Source of the DNA: SIG307 sp964609025
GTDB lineage: Bacteria; Bacillota; Clostridia; Lachnospirales; Lachnospiraceae
DNA: 64,000 bases
Direction: 5' to 3'
Assembly: GCA_964609025.1 (NCBI GenBank)
Contig: CAZSQM010000004.1
Coordinates: 78,006 to 142,005, forward strand
Shown here: positions 51,376 through 60,689 of the stretch, one piece after another
How the letters are laid out: every line of letters starts with the position of its first letter
Numbering within the stretch: position 1 is the stretch's first letter
The notes under the pieces: model-generated
Told to the model about the DNA's origin: nothing
Databases searched by the model: none
What the model saw: the letters and a program-made list of their open reading frames with translations, nothing else
Made by a program: the position numbers and the translations under genes

Positions 51376-52860
51376 ATGGAATCAAATCAGGACGAAACTT
51401 TATTCAATAACGTTACCCCTTCTTCCGCAGATTTACCGGAAACTCCGGACGAACATAGCGCTTCCGATACCTATCACTTCTGGGCGGAGGAAAACGCCGC
51501 CCCTGCCGACACGGTTTCCCAGGAATCTGCGCAGGAAACCTTTGCCGCAGCCGACGAGGAGTCGTTCTCTTCCGGGACGCAGCCGGTATATGACGCAGCA
51601 GACGAGGTTATCATCGACGAAGTGCCGAAGAAACAGAAACGCGAACACCGTTTTCTGAAAAAATTCTTCGTCTGCATTGCTTCCGCCGCATGCTTCGGCA
51701 TTGTGGCAGGCGCCGCATTTTTCGGTATCAGACATGCCTACTTTCATTTCTTCCCGGAAGAAGAGGCCGCATACGGAAATGTTTTAAGCGGAACCAGTGT
51801 TGTTACCGGGAAGCCGACCATCACGATTGCTTCCACAGCCCTTAGCGAAGTCGGCGAAATGGATGCTTCCGAAACGGTTTCTAAGGTAGTGGAACAGACC
51901 ATGCCTTCGATGGTATCCATTAAGTCGCTCTACACTACCAAGTCCTATTTCTTCGGACAGTCTTATGTGGAAGAAACCGAGGGCGGCGGTTCCGGCATCA
52001 TTGTCGGCTCCAATAAGAATGATTTGCTGATTGCAACCAATTACCATGTAATCGAAAACACTTCCTCGTTACAGGCAATTCTTGCGGACAACACTTCGCA
52101 TACCGTCACCGTAAAGGGAACGGACCCGGCAGCGGACCTTGCAATCTTAGCCCTGCCGCTTTCCGACTTAACAGAGGATACCTTATCTAAAATCGATATC
52201 GCCGTACTGGGCGATTCCGACAGTGCCAAAATCGGTCAGATGGTCATTGCCATCGGCAACGCTCTCGGCTACGGTCCTTCCGTTACCGTCGGTTATCTGA
52301 GTGCAAAGGACCGCGAAGTTACCGTGGAAGGAAACGACATGATTCTCTTACAGACCAATGCCGCAATCAATTCCGGCAACAGCGGCGGCGCCCTGCTCAA
52401 TACCAGAGGCGAAGTTATCGGTATTAACAATGCGAAGCTTTCCAGCACGGAAATCGAAGGCATTTGCTTCGCCATCCCGATTTCTATGGCAACGCCGATT
52501 CTGGAGGATTTGATGACGCGTGAAATTCTTTCGGAGGAAGAAAAAGGATATCTGGGTGTTTCCGTACAGGAGTTAGACTCCTCCGTTTTCGAACTTTACA
52601 ACTGGCCGAAGGGCGTTTATGTCCGCTCTGTCACCAAAGACAGCGCCGCAGAGAAGGCCGGTATTTATCAGGGAGATATTATTACCCATGTGAACGGTGC
52701 CAAGGTAACTACCGCAAATCAGCTCATTAACGCCGTTACCTCCCACCGGTACGGCACCGTAGTGGAAATTACGCTGCAACGTATTACCGACGGACAGTTT
52801 GTAGAGCATACACTCTCCGTAACATTACAGCAGCACCCGAACCTGCTTACCGAAGATTAA
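51376..52860 (+). CDS. htrA: HtrA/DegP-type membrane serine protease
   Basis: A 494-residue protein: acidic cytoplasmic N terminus (about 1-92), basic stop KKQKREHRFLKKF, one membrane helix (FVCIASAACFGIVAGAAFFG), a trypsin-fold protease (about 170-360) with His (ATNYHVIENTS), Asp (DPAADLAIL) and Ser (INSGNSGGALLN), and one C-terminal PDZ domain (AEKAGIYQGDIITHVNGAKV). Quality control outside the membrane. AAGGAGG precedes the ATG. Followed by a strong terminator. Confidence 0.95.
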   Translation: MESNQDETLFNNVTPSSADLPETPDEHSASDTYHFWAEENAAPADTVSQESAQETFAAADEESFSSGTQPVYDAADEVIIDEVPKKQKREHRFLKKFFVCIASAACFGIVAGAAFFGIRHAYFHFFPEEEAAYGNVLSGTSVVTGKPTITIASTALSEVGEMDASETVSKVVEQTMPSMVSIKSLYTTKSYFFGQSYVEETEGGGSGIIVGSNKNDLLIATNYHVIENTSSLQAILADNTSHTVTVKGTDPAADLAILALPLSDLTEDTLSKIDIAVLGDSDSAKIGQMVIAIGNALGYGPSVTVGYLSAKDREVTVEGNDMILLQTNAAINSGNSGGALLNTRGEVIGINNAKLSSTEIEGICFAIPISMATPILEDLMTREILSEEEKGYLGVSVQELDSSVFELYNWPKGVYVRSVTKDSAAEKAGIYQGDIITHVNGAKVTTANQLINAVTSHRYGTVVEITLQRITDGQFVEHTLSVTLQQHPNLLTED

Positions 52861-52893
52861 CTACTTTTCGTATTTTTATTTCCCCTCAGAAGA

Positions 52894-52945
52894 GAAGCTG
52901 CCGCAATCGCACATTGTTACAATGTCTTTTGCGGCAGCTTCTTTT
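52894..52945. terminator. Strong bidirectional terminator
   Basis: GAAGCTGCCGCAA (from 52894) pairs with TTGCGGCAGCTTC (52929-52941), then CTTTT. An inner ACATTG/ACAATG pairing makes it branched. It ends htrA (+) and, read the other way, the TagGH-like operon (-). Confidence 0.9.
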
Positions 52946-52985
52946 CTATCCTTCTTCTGCTGTGTTCCGTTTTATTGTCCCTGCT

Positions 52986-53729
52986 CTATTTCCCTGCTTT
53001 CTTTTCAAAATGCTCCGTCACCGTTTCCACCGGCCCGTCCTCAATTAAACGACCGTTTTCCAGCCAGATTGCCCTGGTACACAGGGTGCGTACCTGCTGT
53101 AAATTATGGGACACAAACAACACGGTCGTTTCTTTCTCAAACATCTCTTTGATACGGTTCTCGCTTTTTTTCTTAAACTTCACATCGCCGACCGAAAGCA
53201 CCTCGTCCAGAATCAAAATATCCGGCTCTACTAACGTGGCTATCGAAAACCCAAGCCTTGCCCGCATCCCCGAGGAATAGTTTTTCAGCGGCACATGAAT
53301 AAAATCCCCCAGCTCCGAAAAACGAACGATTTCATCGAACTTTTCCTTTAAGAACGGTTTCTGATAGCCTAACATCGCTCCGTATAAATAAATATTCTCG
53401 GCGCCCGTATACTGCGGGTCAAACCCTGCGCCAAGCTCCAAAAGGGGAACCAGAACGCCGGAGCGCTCTACCCGCCCTTCGGTCGCCTTTAAAACGCCGG
53501 CAATCACCTTTAACAGCGTACTCTTTCCCGCCCCGTTCAAGCCGAGAATTGCTACCCGCTCTCCTTTTTTTACATCAAAGGAAACCTCCCGCAGCGCCCA
53601 GAACTCCTTATAGCGCATCTGACGCTTTACGATACGAATGATGTATTCCTTTAAATTATCTACCTTTTGTTCACTCAGATGGAACTTCACACCCAGCTCC
53701 TGTACCGAGATTGCTTTCCTTTCTTCCAT
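52986..53729 (-). CDS. Polysaccharide/teichoic acid export ATPase (TagH/Wzt type)
   Basis: A 247-residue ATPase: LREVSFDVKKGERVAILGLN before Walker A LGLNGAGKSTLLKVIAG, YSSGMRARLGFSIATLVEPD (the short signature SSGM typical of this subfamily) and Walker B ILILDEVLSVGD. No C-terminal carbohydrate-binding domain. It is the partner of the permease directly upstream (17-base gap). Exports a lipid-linked glycan or wall polymer, probably the product of nearby glycan genes. Confidence 0.92.
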   Translation of the reverse strand: MEERKAISVQELGVKFHLSEQKVDNLKEYIIRIVKRQMRYKEFWALREVSFDVKKGERVAILGLNGAGKSTLLKVIAGVLKATEGRVERSGVLVPLLELGAGFDPQYTGAENIYLYGAMLGYQKPFLKEKFDEIVRFSELGDFIHVPLKNYSSGMRARLGFSIATLVEPDILILDEVLSVGDVKFKKKSENRIKEMFEKETTVLFVSHNLQQVRTLCTRAIWLENGRLIEDGPVETVTEHFEKKAGK

Positions 53730-53746
53730 GCCTTATCACTCCGAAC

Positions 53747-54520
53747 TTACAGATACAGAATAAACTTATCCTGCTCTTTATAAAACACCAGTATGCCAAA
53801 CAGCACCGACACCGCGCCGAATGCCGTCGCATACCACATTGCCTGAAAATCCATTGCCTGTCCGAATACGGCATTTCGAAAATTCACAATCACCGCATAA
53901 AGAGGATTCAGCTTAAAAATCCACGCATTTCTTTCGCTCATTACCGCCTCGATCCGATAGAAAATCGCGCTGGCATACATAATCAGCATCAGCGCAACGC
54001 CCCAAAGATATTCAATATCCCGGAAGAAGACCGCCAGCGTTGCCAGTATCATACCAATCCCAATCGTTATCAGAAGAATCTGTAACAGCGGGACAACGAT
54101 CCAGACAAGCTGCGGAGTCGGATAAACGCCCCGCGCCACTGCCACAACAGCAAGCACTAGCAGCGAAATCAGAAAAATAACATAGCCCGACAGCACCGAA
54201 GCAAAAGGATACATATACTTCGGCACATACACCTTTTTTATCATGCCCGCGTTGGCGCGCACGGACTTTAACGCTGCCTTTGTTCCGTTGGAAAAAAAGG
54301 AATACAAAAGACGTCCGGTCAGAATATAGACCGGAAAGTCTTTCGTTCCCTTACCAAGCAGCTCCGAAAACACCAACGTCAGAACAATCATGGTCAGTAA
54401 CGGCTCTAACATCGTCCATACCACGCCAAGGTAAGAATTACGGTATTTGAGTTTAATATCCTTTTTTACAAGCTCGCCAAGCAAATTACGGTATTTGCCA
54501 AAGGTCTTAAAAACCGACAT
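53747..54520 (-). CDS. Polysaccharide/teichoic acid export permease (TagG/Wzm type)
   Basis: A 257-residue membrane protein of the ABC-2 type: KDIKLKYRNSYLGVVWTMLE at the start (amphipathic interface and first helix), six helices, AVFFRDIEYLW near residue 170 and NPLYAVIVNFRNAVFGQ near the end. Forms the exporter with the SSGM-type ATPase. Starts at ATG 54520; leuA lies 14 bases upstream on the same strand. Confidence 0.93.
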   Translation of the reverse strand: MSVFKTFGKYRNLLGELVKKDIKLKYRNSYLGVVWTMLEPLLTMIVLTLVFSELLGKGTKDFPVYILTGRLLYSFFSNGTKAALKSVRANAGMIKKVYVPKYMYPFASVLSGYVIFLISLLVLAVVAVARGVYPTPQLVWIVVPLLQILLITIGIGMILATLAVFFRDIEYLWGVALMLIMYASAIFYRIEAVMSERNAWIFKLNPLYAVIVNFRNAVFGQAMDFQAMWYATAFGAVSVLFGILVFYKEQDKFILYL

Positions 54521-54534
54521 TTCTGCCCTATCTC

Positions 54535-56211
54535 CTATCTTTTCATTGCAATCAGGCGGTTCATTGCGCTGAATGCCGCACGGATGGACGCACGGGTAAT
54601 GTTGGAGCTTACGCCCACGCCAAACGTCGTCCTGCCGCTTTCCGCGTCTAACATATGGATGTAGGCGGCTGCCTGCGCGTTAGAACCAAGGCTTAATGCA
54701 TGCTCGGTATAGTCAAGCACCTTCAGCTCTAAGCCCACCTCTCTGCGGATACCCGTCAGCACCGCGTCAATCGGTCCGTTACCGGTAGCTGCAAAGCTGC
54801 GCTCTACACCGTTTACCGTATAGGTTACGACAACATTGGTCGTCGTTGTATTCTCACCCACATGAACTTCCTCCATGGAAAGCTTGCGGAAGTGATACGG
54901 TTCCTTCCGGTCAAGGTAATTTTTACGGAACTCATCCATAATCTGCTCCGGTGCAACCTCACCCTGCTTCTCGGAAATCTTCTGAATCGTATCCGCAAAC
55001 TCCTTATGCATTGCTTTCGGAAGCTTAAAGCCAAAGTAGGTATCCATAACAAATGCCACACCGCCCTTACCGGACTGACTGTTAATACGAACAAGCGGCT
55101 CATACTTTCTGCCTACATCCGCCGGGTCAATCGGAAGATACGGAACCTCCCAGTAGCCGTCGTTGCGCTCGTTCATCGCCTGAATTCCCTTGTTAATCGC
55201 ATCCTGATGAGAACCGGAAAATGCGGTAAACACTAACTTTCCGGCATACGGATGACGCTCGTGAATCGGAAGCTTGCAAAGTCTTTCGTAAACCTCCATA
55301 ATCTCGTTTACGTTTTCGATGTTAAGCTCCGGATTGATTCCGTGGGAGAACATATTGTATGCAATATTCAAAATATCCACATTACCGGTACGCTCACCGT
55401 TACCGAACAGCGTACCCTCCACGCGGTCGGCGCCCGCAAGCAGGGCAAGCTCCGCGGAAGCCACACCCGTACCGCGGTCGTTGTGCGGATGCACGCTTAA
55501 AATAATACTGTCGCGGTTCTTAAAATGGGTATGCATCCATTCAATCTGGTCTGCATATACATTCGGCGTATTCATCTCTACCGTGGACGGCAGGTTGAAA
55601 ATAATCGGATTTTCCGGAGTCGGCTCCCAGACATCCTGCACTGCCGTACAAACCTCCAGCGCATAATCCAGTTCCGTACCGGTAAAGCTCTCCGGGGAAT
55701 ACTCTAAGATAATCTTTCCCGGAAAGTCCTTTGCGTATTCCTTTACTAACTTTGTTCCGTCAATCGCAATCTGCTTAATCTGCTCTTTGTTCATGTGGAA
55801 CACCGCCTCACGCTGTAAGGTGGAGGTAGAGTTGTAGATATGTACGATCGCCCGCGGAATTCCTTCCAGAGCCTCAAACGTACGCTTTAACAAATGCTCA
55901 CGGCATTGTACCAACACCTGTACGGTCACATCCTCCGGTATCAGTCCGCGATTAACCAGGGAACGCAAAAAGTCAAACTCAAGCTGTGAAGCAGACGGGA
56001 AACCTACTTCGATTTCCTTAAATCCGAGCTTTACCAGCAGATTAAAAAACTCAATCTTTTCCTCTACCACCATCGGCTCAATCAGCGCCTGATTGCCGTC
56101 GCGCAAATCTACGCTGCACCAGATCGGTGCTTTTTCAATCTCTTTGTTCGGCCAGGTACGCTCCGGAAAATTCACAACCGGGACTCTCTTATATCTCTTA
56201 TAATTTAACAT
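54535..56211 (-). CDS. leuA: 2-Isopropylmalate synthase
   Basis: A 558-residue enzyme committing 2-ketoisovalerate to leucine. The N-terminal DRE-TIM barrel has CSVDLRDGNQALIEPM (Asp and Arg of the DRE-type site) and metal histidines in SVHPHNDRGTG. The C-terminal regulatory domain (about 400-558) has the LeuA type-2 allosteric part. Length and sequence match the type found in Clostridia with no need of other leu genes nearby. Leucine feedback is expected; no T-box or leader was seen in the 56-base gap upstream. Confidence 0.96.
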   Translation of the reverse strand: MLNYKRYKRVPVVNFPERTWPNKEIEKAPIWCSVDLRDGNQALIEPMVVEEKIEFFNLLVKLGFKEIEVGFPSASQLEFDFLRSLVNRGLIPEDVTVQVLVQCREHLLKRTFEALEGIPRAIVHIYNSTSTLQREAVFHMNKEQIKQIAIDGTKLVKEYAKDFPGKIILEYSPESFTGTELDYALEVCTAVQDVWEPTPENPIIFNLPSTVEMNTPNVYADQIEWMHTHFKNRDSIILSVHPHNDRGTGVASAELALLAGADRVEGTLFGNGERTGNVDILNIAYNMFSHGINPELNIENVNEIMEVYERLCKLPIHERHPYAGKLVFTAFSGSHQDAINKGIQAMNERNDGYWEVPYLPIDPADVGRKYEPLVRINSQSGKGGVAFVMDTYFGFKLPKAMHKEFADTIQKISEKQGEVAPEQIMDEFRKNYLDRKEPYHFRKLSMEEVHVGENTTTTNVVVTYTVNGVERSFAATGNGPIDAVLTGIRREVGLELKVLDYTEHALSLGSNAQAAAYIHMLDAESGRTTFGVGVSSNITRASIRAAFSAMNRLIAMKR

Positions 56212-56267
56212 CTTCTTCTCCTCTTTTCTTTTTATTCAGACTCCGCAGCAGCCTGCGGAAAAACTGC

Positions 56268-57506
56268 TTACTTCTTTACTATGACTACCTCCATGAAATT
56301 CCTGCCCGCCCCGCTCCATAGGACATTGGCCGGTAGTTCCATCATCAACTCCACCCGGTATGTACCCTCTGTGTACCCTGCAAGGTCCACATAAGGTTTT
56401 AGCTGCTCGGCGGTCAGAAACGACGCTCTCGCCGCCTTACATTTCAAATTTACCGAAACATTTGTCTTTTGTGACAACTGTGCGCTAAGTCCGTCCGGCA
56501 GATTTCTCAGTTCAATCTTCGCTGTGGGAATTTCAAAGTTCCTCTCCACATACGGCGTCACCGTCACCGTCACCGCTACCATCTGCGTTCCCACCACGCG
56601 CAGACTTGTGAGTGCATCGTCGAGTTCCGCAATCACATGGACGTTCTTCTCAATCGTACCGGTCTGTCCGGTGACATCAACCTCTAACACCAGATAACTG
56701 CTTAGCTTCTTTAAGTCCTCCTTTGTACCGGCAACAAGTATCGTTTCCGGCTGGAACGCGATATTCTCCGGCAGAAGCTCATAGCCCTCCGGCACCTCGC
56801 CTACGGTATTCACCCGAACCTTTAACTGCTTCGTTGACAAGAGCGGAACGGTTACCGTGACGCTTTCCAGATTCATGGTAAGCTTTGAGGCGGCAATCAC
56901 ATCGCCGTTCATATCATACACCACCGGCACCGCGGTTGTTGTAAAATCAACGCTTCGTCCGCTGACGTCCACCTCCAGAACAACCTCTTTGATTTTATCC
57001 AGTACCGTCTTCGCACCGGAAATCTGAATCATATTCGGACTTGCTAACGCGTCGCCGACGCAGTAGTTTTCCATCGGTTCTCCGACGGTATTTATGCTAA
57101 AGCTGAACTTCTTTGTAATATAATCGTCAAAAATCAGCTTCATTACATTCTCTGCGTTGTTCAGCACCTTAACGTCGGGATACGACGGCACCGTCACCCG
57201 GATTAACACCGTATCCATAAAGGATACCTCGCTTAAATCGGCAGTCGCACGAAAATCTCCGTCCTTTAGCTGGTCAAGATCGGAACGTTTTCCCTCTACG
57301 ATAACGTCCACGGTATCTCCTTCGATTACCTCCAGAATCTTTTCCCGTTCCGTTACCTGTTCCTCGTTCAAAACCGTTACCGGAATGTCGCGGAAGGTTC
57401 TTTGTTCCACAGGGTCTTCCATATTTACCACAACAACCCAGAACACAATCGCAATCGCTACCGAGAGCAGCTTCATACCGAAATTGTTCATCAGTCTTTT
57501 TTTCAT
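56268..57506 (-). CDS. cdaR: YbbR-domain regulator CdaR
   Basis: A 412-residue protein with an N-terminal membrane anchor (KLLSVAIAIVFWVVVVNM) and four extracellular YbbR domains of about 85 residues (repeats begin with RTFRDIPVTVLN-type strands). In Firmicutes it binds CdaA and tunes c-di-AMP formation. The ATG at 57506 overlaps the cdaA stop by 4 bases, so the two are coupled. GGGGGGAG is the ribosome site. Confidence 0.95.
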   Translation of the reverse strand: MKKRLMNNFGMKLLSVAIAIVFWVVVVNMEDPVEQRTFRDIPVTVLNEEQVTEREKILEVIEGDTVDVIVEGKRSDLDQLKDGDFRATADLSEVSFMDTVLIRVTVPSYPDVKVLNNAENVMKLIFDDYITKKFSFSINTVGEPMENYCVGDALASPNMIQISGAKTVLDKIKEVVLEVDVSGRSVDFTTTAVPVVYDMNGDVIAASKLTMNLESVTVTVPLLSTKQLKVRVNTVGEVPEGYELLPENIAFQPETILVAGTKEDLKKLSSYLVLEVDVTGQTGTIEKNVHVIAELDDALTSLRVVGTQMVAVTVTVTPYVERNFEIPTAKIELRNLPDGLSAQLSQKTNVSVNLKCKAARASFLTAEQLKPYVDLAGYTEGTYRVELMMELPANVLWSGAGRNFMEVVIVKK

Positions 57507-58378
57507 TTCCGCTCTCCCCCCTTCTTCCATAGCGGCTTTTTCTTCACCGCGGAGGCCTTGGATTTGTCTTTCTGGATTTCCTGCAGCTTCATACGCAGAT
57601 AGTCGCCGTCAATGTTGCTGATCAGCGTACCGTTCCGCGCAATGGACACCTTTCCGGTCTGCTCCGAAACAATAATCGTAAAGCTGTCCGTCACTTCACT
57701 GATACCGACTCCCGCACGATGTCTTGTTCCCAACTCCTTACTGAGCCGCATATTCTTCGACACCGGAAGATAACAGGTTGCGGCAACAATCCGGTTGCCC
57801 CGGACAATCACCGCGCCGTCATGTAACGGCGTATTGTGCTCAAAAATATTGATGAGCAGCTGATTGCTGATGACCGCGTCAATCTCAATACCGGTTTCCT
57901 CGTACTCGCTTAGGGATACCTCCTGTTCAATGACAATCAATGCACCGGTCTTGTGCCTCGCAAGCAAAAATGTCCCCTTTACCAGTTCCTCAATGGTACG
58001 TTCGGAAAAGCGCTCCTCTTTTTCCTTATTCTCCGAAAAAAAGCGCAAAGAGGACGCAAAGCTCCTTTGACCGAGCTGGTCCAGCGCCCGTCGGATTTCC
58101 GGCTGGAACACAATGATAATGGCAGTAATTCCGACGCCGATGGTATTGTAGAAAATCCACAGAATAACATCCATATGCAAAATGGACGCAATCAGCCAGA
58201 ACAACAGCAGAATCATCAAACCTTTTACCGGCATCCATGCTCTTGTCGTCCTGACCCATTTTACTACATTGTAGACAATGAACGCGATAATAATAATCTC
58301 CAGCACATCCGTCGGATGTATTGTAGGAATCCGCATCCATATCACAAACTTTGAGAATAGCTCTTTTAGGCTCTCCAT
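57503..58378 (-). CDS. cdaA: Diadenylate cyclase CdaA
   Basis: A 291-residue enzyme making c-di-AMP from two ATP. Three N-terminal helices (VLEIIIIAFIVYNVV...), then the DAC domain with the catalytic motifs LHDGAVIVRGNR and GTRHRAGVGISE (DGA and RHR). Standard length. Neighbours downstream are cdaR. c-di-AMP controls osmolyte and potassium transport and wall stability. A ribosome site GGGGCGG precedes the ATG. Confidence 0.97.
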   Translation of the reverse strand: MESLKELFSKFVIWMRIPTIHPTDVLEIIIIAFIVYNVVKWVRTTRAWMPVKGLMILLLFWLIASILHMDVILWIFYNTIGVGITAIIIVFQPEIRRALDQLGQRSFASSLRFFSENKEKEERFSERTIEELVKGTFLLARHKTGALIVIEQEVSLSEYEETGIEIDAVISNQLLINIFEHNTPLHDGAVIVRGNRIVAATCYLPVSKNMRLSKELGTRHRAGVGISEVTDSFTIIVSEQTGKVSIARNGTLISNIDGDYLRMKLQEIQKDKSKASAVKKKPLWKKGGERK

Positions 58379-58440
58379 ACCTAATCCGCCCCTTGTATCT
58401 TATTTTCACCGTTTTCGGGTTTTCCCTTTGTAACCGACTG

Positions 58441-59493
58441 TTAAAAAAGTTTTCCGTTTTCCTCGTCTTCTTCTCCCAGTTCCTCCCCCAGGGCATAGCG
58501 CTCTTCGTCCGAAAGCTCCGGCGCTTCCTGTTCTTCCTCCGGCTCCGGCGAAAAAGCAGGCTCTGTCTTGGTACTGATTTTCTTTACGCTGCGTTCCGGA
58601 AGCGGAAGATTGATTTTCGGAACCGCCTTCACATAGTAGTAATAATCGTCATCCTCAAACTGCACACGTTCCACGGCGGTATAATCAAGCGCCATGCGGA
58701 AAAACTGGAATACCAGCGCAATCAGCATGGAACCCACGGTTCCGAACACGACGGAAGTAATATTTATATCCGCATCCAGCAGAATATCCGCAAACAGAAA
58801 GCCGAGAATGCAAAGAATCGCACCCACCGCAACGGAAATCTCGAATACATAGTCTATGCTGAGCTTCCGCATCAGATACATCGCGATGATTACAACCGAG
58901 AATACCGCGATGGTAATCATCATCTGCTTATCCGCAACCAGACGGTCAATGACGTCAATATAAAGCGCCAGAATATCGTCGATTACGGTAGTGCTTTCGA
59001 GCTCCGCCGCAGTGCTGATTACGGTAAACATCCGGTATACAATAATGCCGCAGGCCGTCGGAATAATTGCCATCGGCGTTGCAACAAGGCCCAAAATCAA
59101 CGGCACCACATACGGAATCTTCAATAGGAACAAAACCGGAACCGCCAGCACCACATACCCGTACTTTCCGGAGAAGCGCGCGATAAAGCAATACAGAATC
59201 ACCATAAGCAGCGCAACCAGAATTGCCAGCAGCGGTGAAGCCACATACACATGTACCAGGGATACTACCGCTCCTAACAGTACCAAAATCACCGGAGGAG
59301 TAAACGTACCCAAAAACGCTAACAAAAGCTCCGCCGGCAGACTCATCAGGTGCGGTTCGTGTCCGATTGCATTATTGATACTGCGGAATACCGCAAACGC
59401 CACAATGAATTTCACGACCGGCTCCACCACAATCTGAAATTTTTGCAAAAAACGCAGCAACCGTGCACGAAGCTCAAGTATTGTTACTATCAT
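58441..59493 (-). CDS. Multi-pass membrane protein upstream of cdaA
   Basis: Not recognised. A 350-residue protein with about eight helices (SLPAELLLAFLGTFTPPVIL; YGYVVLAVPVLFLLKIPYVV) and an acidic cytoplasmic tail (about 300-350, EPEEEQEAPELSDEERYALG). It follows the small membrane protein gene (20-base overlap) and precedes cdaA by 62 bases, all on the same strand, so it may be part of the c-di-AMP or envelope operon. GAGGAGG lies before the ATG. Confidence 0.7.
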   Translation of the reverse strand: MIVTILELRARLLRFLQKFQIVVEPVVKFIVAFAVFRSINNAIGHEPHLMSLPAELLLAFLGTFTPPVILVLLGAVVSLVHVYVASPLLAILVALLMVILYCFIARFSGKYGYVVLAVPVLFLLKIPYVVPLILGLVATPMAIIPTACGIIVYRMFTVISTAAELESTTVIDDILALYIDVIDRLVADKQMMITIAVFSVVIIAMYLMRKLSIDYVFEISVAVGAILCILGFLFADILLDADINITSVVFGTVGSMLIALVFQFFRMALDYTAVERVQFEDDDYYYYVKAVPKINLPLPERSVKKISTKTEPAFSPEPEEEQEAPELSDEERYALGEELGEEDEENGKLF

Positions 59494-59917
59494 AACCTGT
59501 GTTCTCCTCCTCTCCGGCCGTCAGCCCGTCCTCTTCTCTGTAAATACTGCGAAGCCTGCGCAGCATCCGGAAATACTTTGCCAGTTTCTTTCTGGACGCG
59601 CGGTACTGTATCATATAGCCGATCATTACCATAGAACAGTATACGGCAAGAACTACGATATAAATACCCGCATACCGCACAATCATTGCCTGATAATCCA
59701 AAACCACCGCATTTCGAATCAGGTATTCGGAATGATACAAAACCAGAATAAGCAGCACCAAAAGATACCCTACCGTCAGCGCAACGACGGATTTAAGCAC
59801 CTGAAGTCTGACATAATCCGTTCTGAAATATTTGCTAAGCCGAATATCCTCCCTGCCTTCCTTCTGCTCGTACATGGCAAGGCGCGTCATCAGCCGGACC
59901 TTTCGATTGTTTAACAT
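59474..59917 (-). CDS. Small two-helix membrane protein
   Basis: A 147-residue protein with a basic N terminus, two membrane helices (VVALTVGYLLVLLILVLYH; YAGIYIVVLAVYCSMVMIGY) and a charged helical C terminus (RRLRSIYREEDG). Not recognised. AAGGGAGG precedes the ATG at 59917 (frame open to 59974). It overlaps the start of the multi-pass protein by 20 bases, so the pair is translated together. Confidence 0.7.
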   Translation of the reverse strand: MLNNRKVRLMTRLAMYEQKEGREDIRLSKYFRTDYVRLQVLKSVVALTVGYLLVLLILVLYHSEYLIRNAVVLDYQAMIVRYAGIYIVVLAVYCSMVMIGYMIQYRASRKKLAKYFRMLRRLRSIYREEDGLTAGEEENTGYDSNNT

Positions 59918-60123
59918 CACAGCCTCCCTTATTCCTTCCAGACTCCAAAAACACCTCTCCAACCTACTTATCAATTAAGTATAACACATCTTTTCCGCTT
60001 TTTCGAGAACTATTTTCTATTTTTGCCACATTCTTTTAAAGTATTCCGCAGGCGGGAGCCGAAATACACAAAATTCTCCGAAGCGCATAGCTTAAAGAAA
60101 AGGCATCTTACGGGAGATTTGCC

Positions 60124-60546
60124 ATGAAACCTGTAAACTGTAACAGCCCGCAAAGCGATTACGGACCGAACCCGTATATCACAAATATCGGGAACGTTTC
60201 CGCACAAAATCAGTATTTTCGCTCCGCCCTCTGGACCGGATGTCATCTCCAGCTTACCTTAATGTGTATTCCGCCGTGCGGAGAAGTCGGTCTGGAGGTA
60301 CACCCGGATACCGACCAGCTTCTTCGCGTCGAATGGGGCGAAGCCGCCGTAACACTCGGTGCATGCAAAGGCAGCCAGACTCTTTACGAAAATCTGCGTC
60401 CGGGCGACGCTGTTTTTGTTCCGGCCGGCGTATGGCACAACATTCGAAATACCGGGAGATGCCCGCTAAAGCTTTCTTCCGTGTACGCTCCGCCGCATCA
60501 TCCGCACGGAACCGTACACCGTACCAAGAAAGAGGCGGAAGAATAA
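60124..60546 (+). CDS. Cupin-domain protein
   Basis: A 140-residue single cupin with metal ligands of the type HPDTDQLLRVEWGEAAV and VPAGVWHNIRNTG. Similar small cupins bind a sugar or divalent ion and need not be enzymes. GGGAG precedes the ATG. The C-terminal tail HHPHGTVHRTKKEAEE is His-rich and may bind metal. It stands alone between divergent neighbours. Confidence 0.85.
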   Translation: MKPVNCNSPQSDYGPNPYITNIGNVSAQNQYFRSALWTGCHLQLTLMCIPPCGEVGLEVHPDTDQLLRVEWGEAAVTLGACKGSQTLYENLRPGDAVFVPAGVWHNIRNTGRCPLKLSSVYAPPHHPHGTVHRTKKEAEE

Positions 60547-60581
60547 AGTCCCCTCTTTTTTTAACAAAATGTAAATTATAC

Positions 60582-60610
60582 TTGACATATTGTCTGGTAT
60601 GAATTATACT
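60582..60610 (+). promoter_or_regulatory. Promoter of the membrane-protein/XRE pair
   Basis: TTGACA (60582-60587), 17 bases, TATACT (60605-60610). The leader to the ATG at 60690 is about 70 bases. Confidence 0.75.
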
Positions 60611-60689
60611 GTACCTATCAGAGCGGAGCAGGAGGCGTGATATCCGCCCTTGCTCCGACCTTACTATTATTTTAACGAGGTGACACACC

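Noticed and set aside
56212..56267. A T-box or leader peptide before leuA
   Set aside because: leuA starts at 56211 and only 56 bases separate it from the stop codon of cdaR upstream; these hold a short hairpin but no specifier or T-box sequence.
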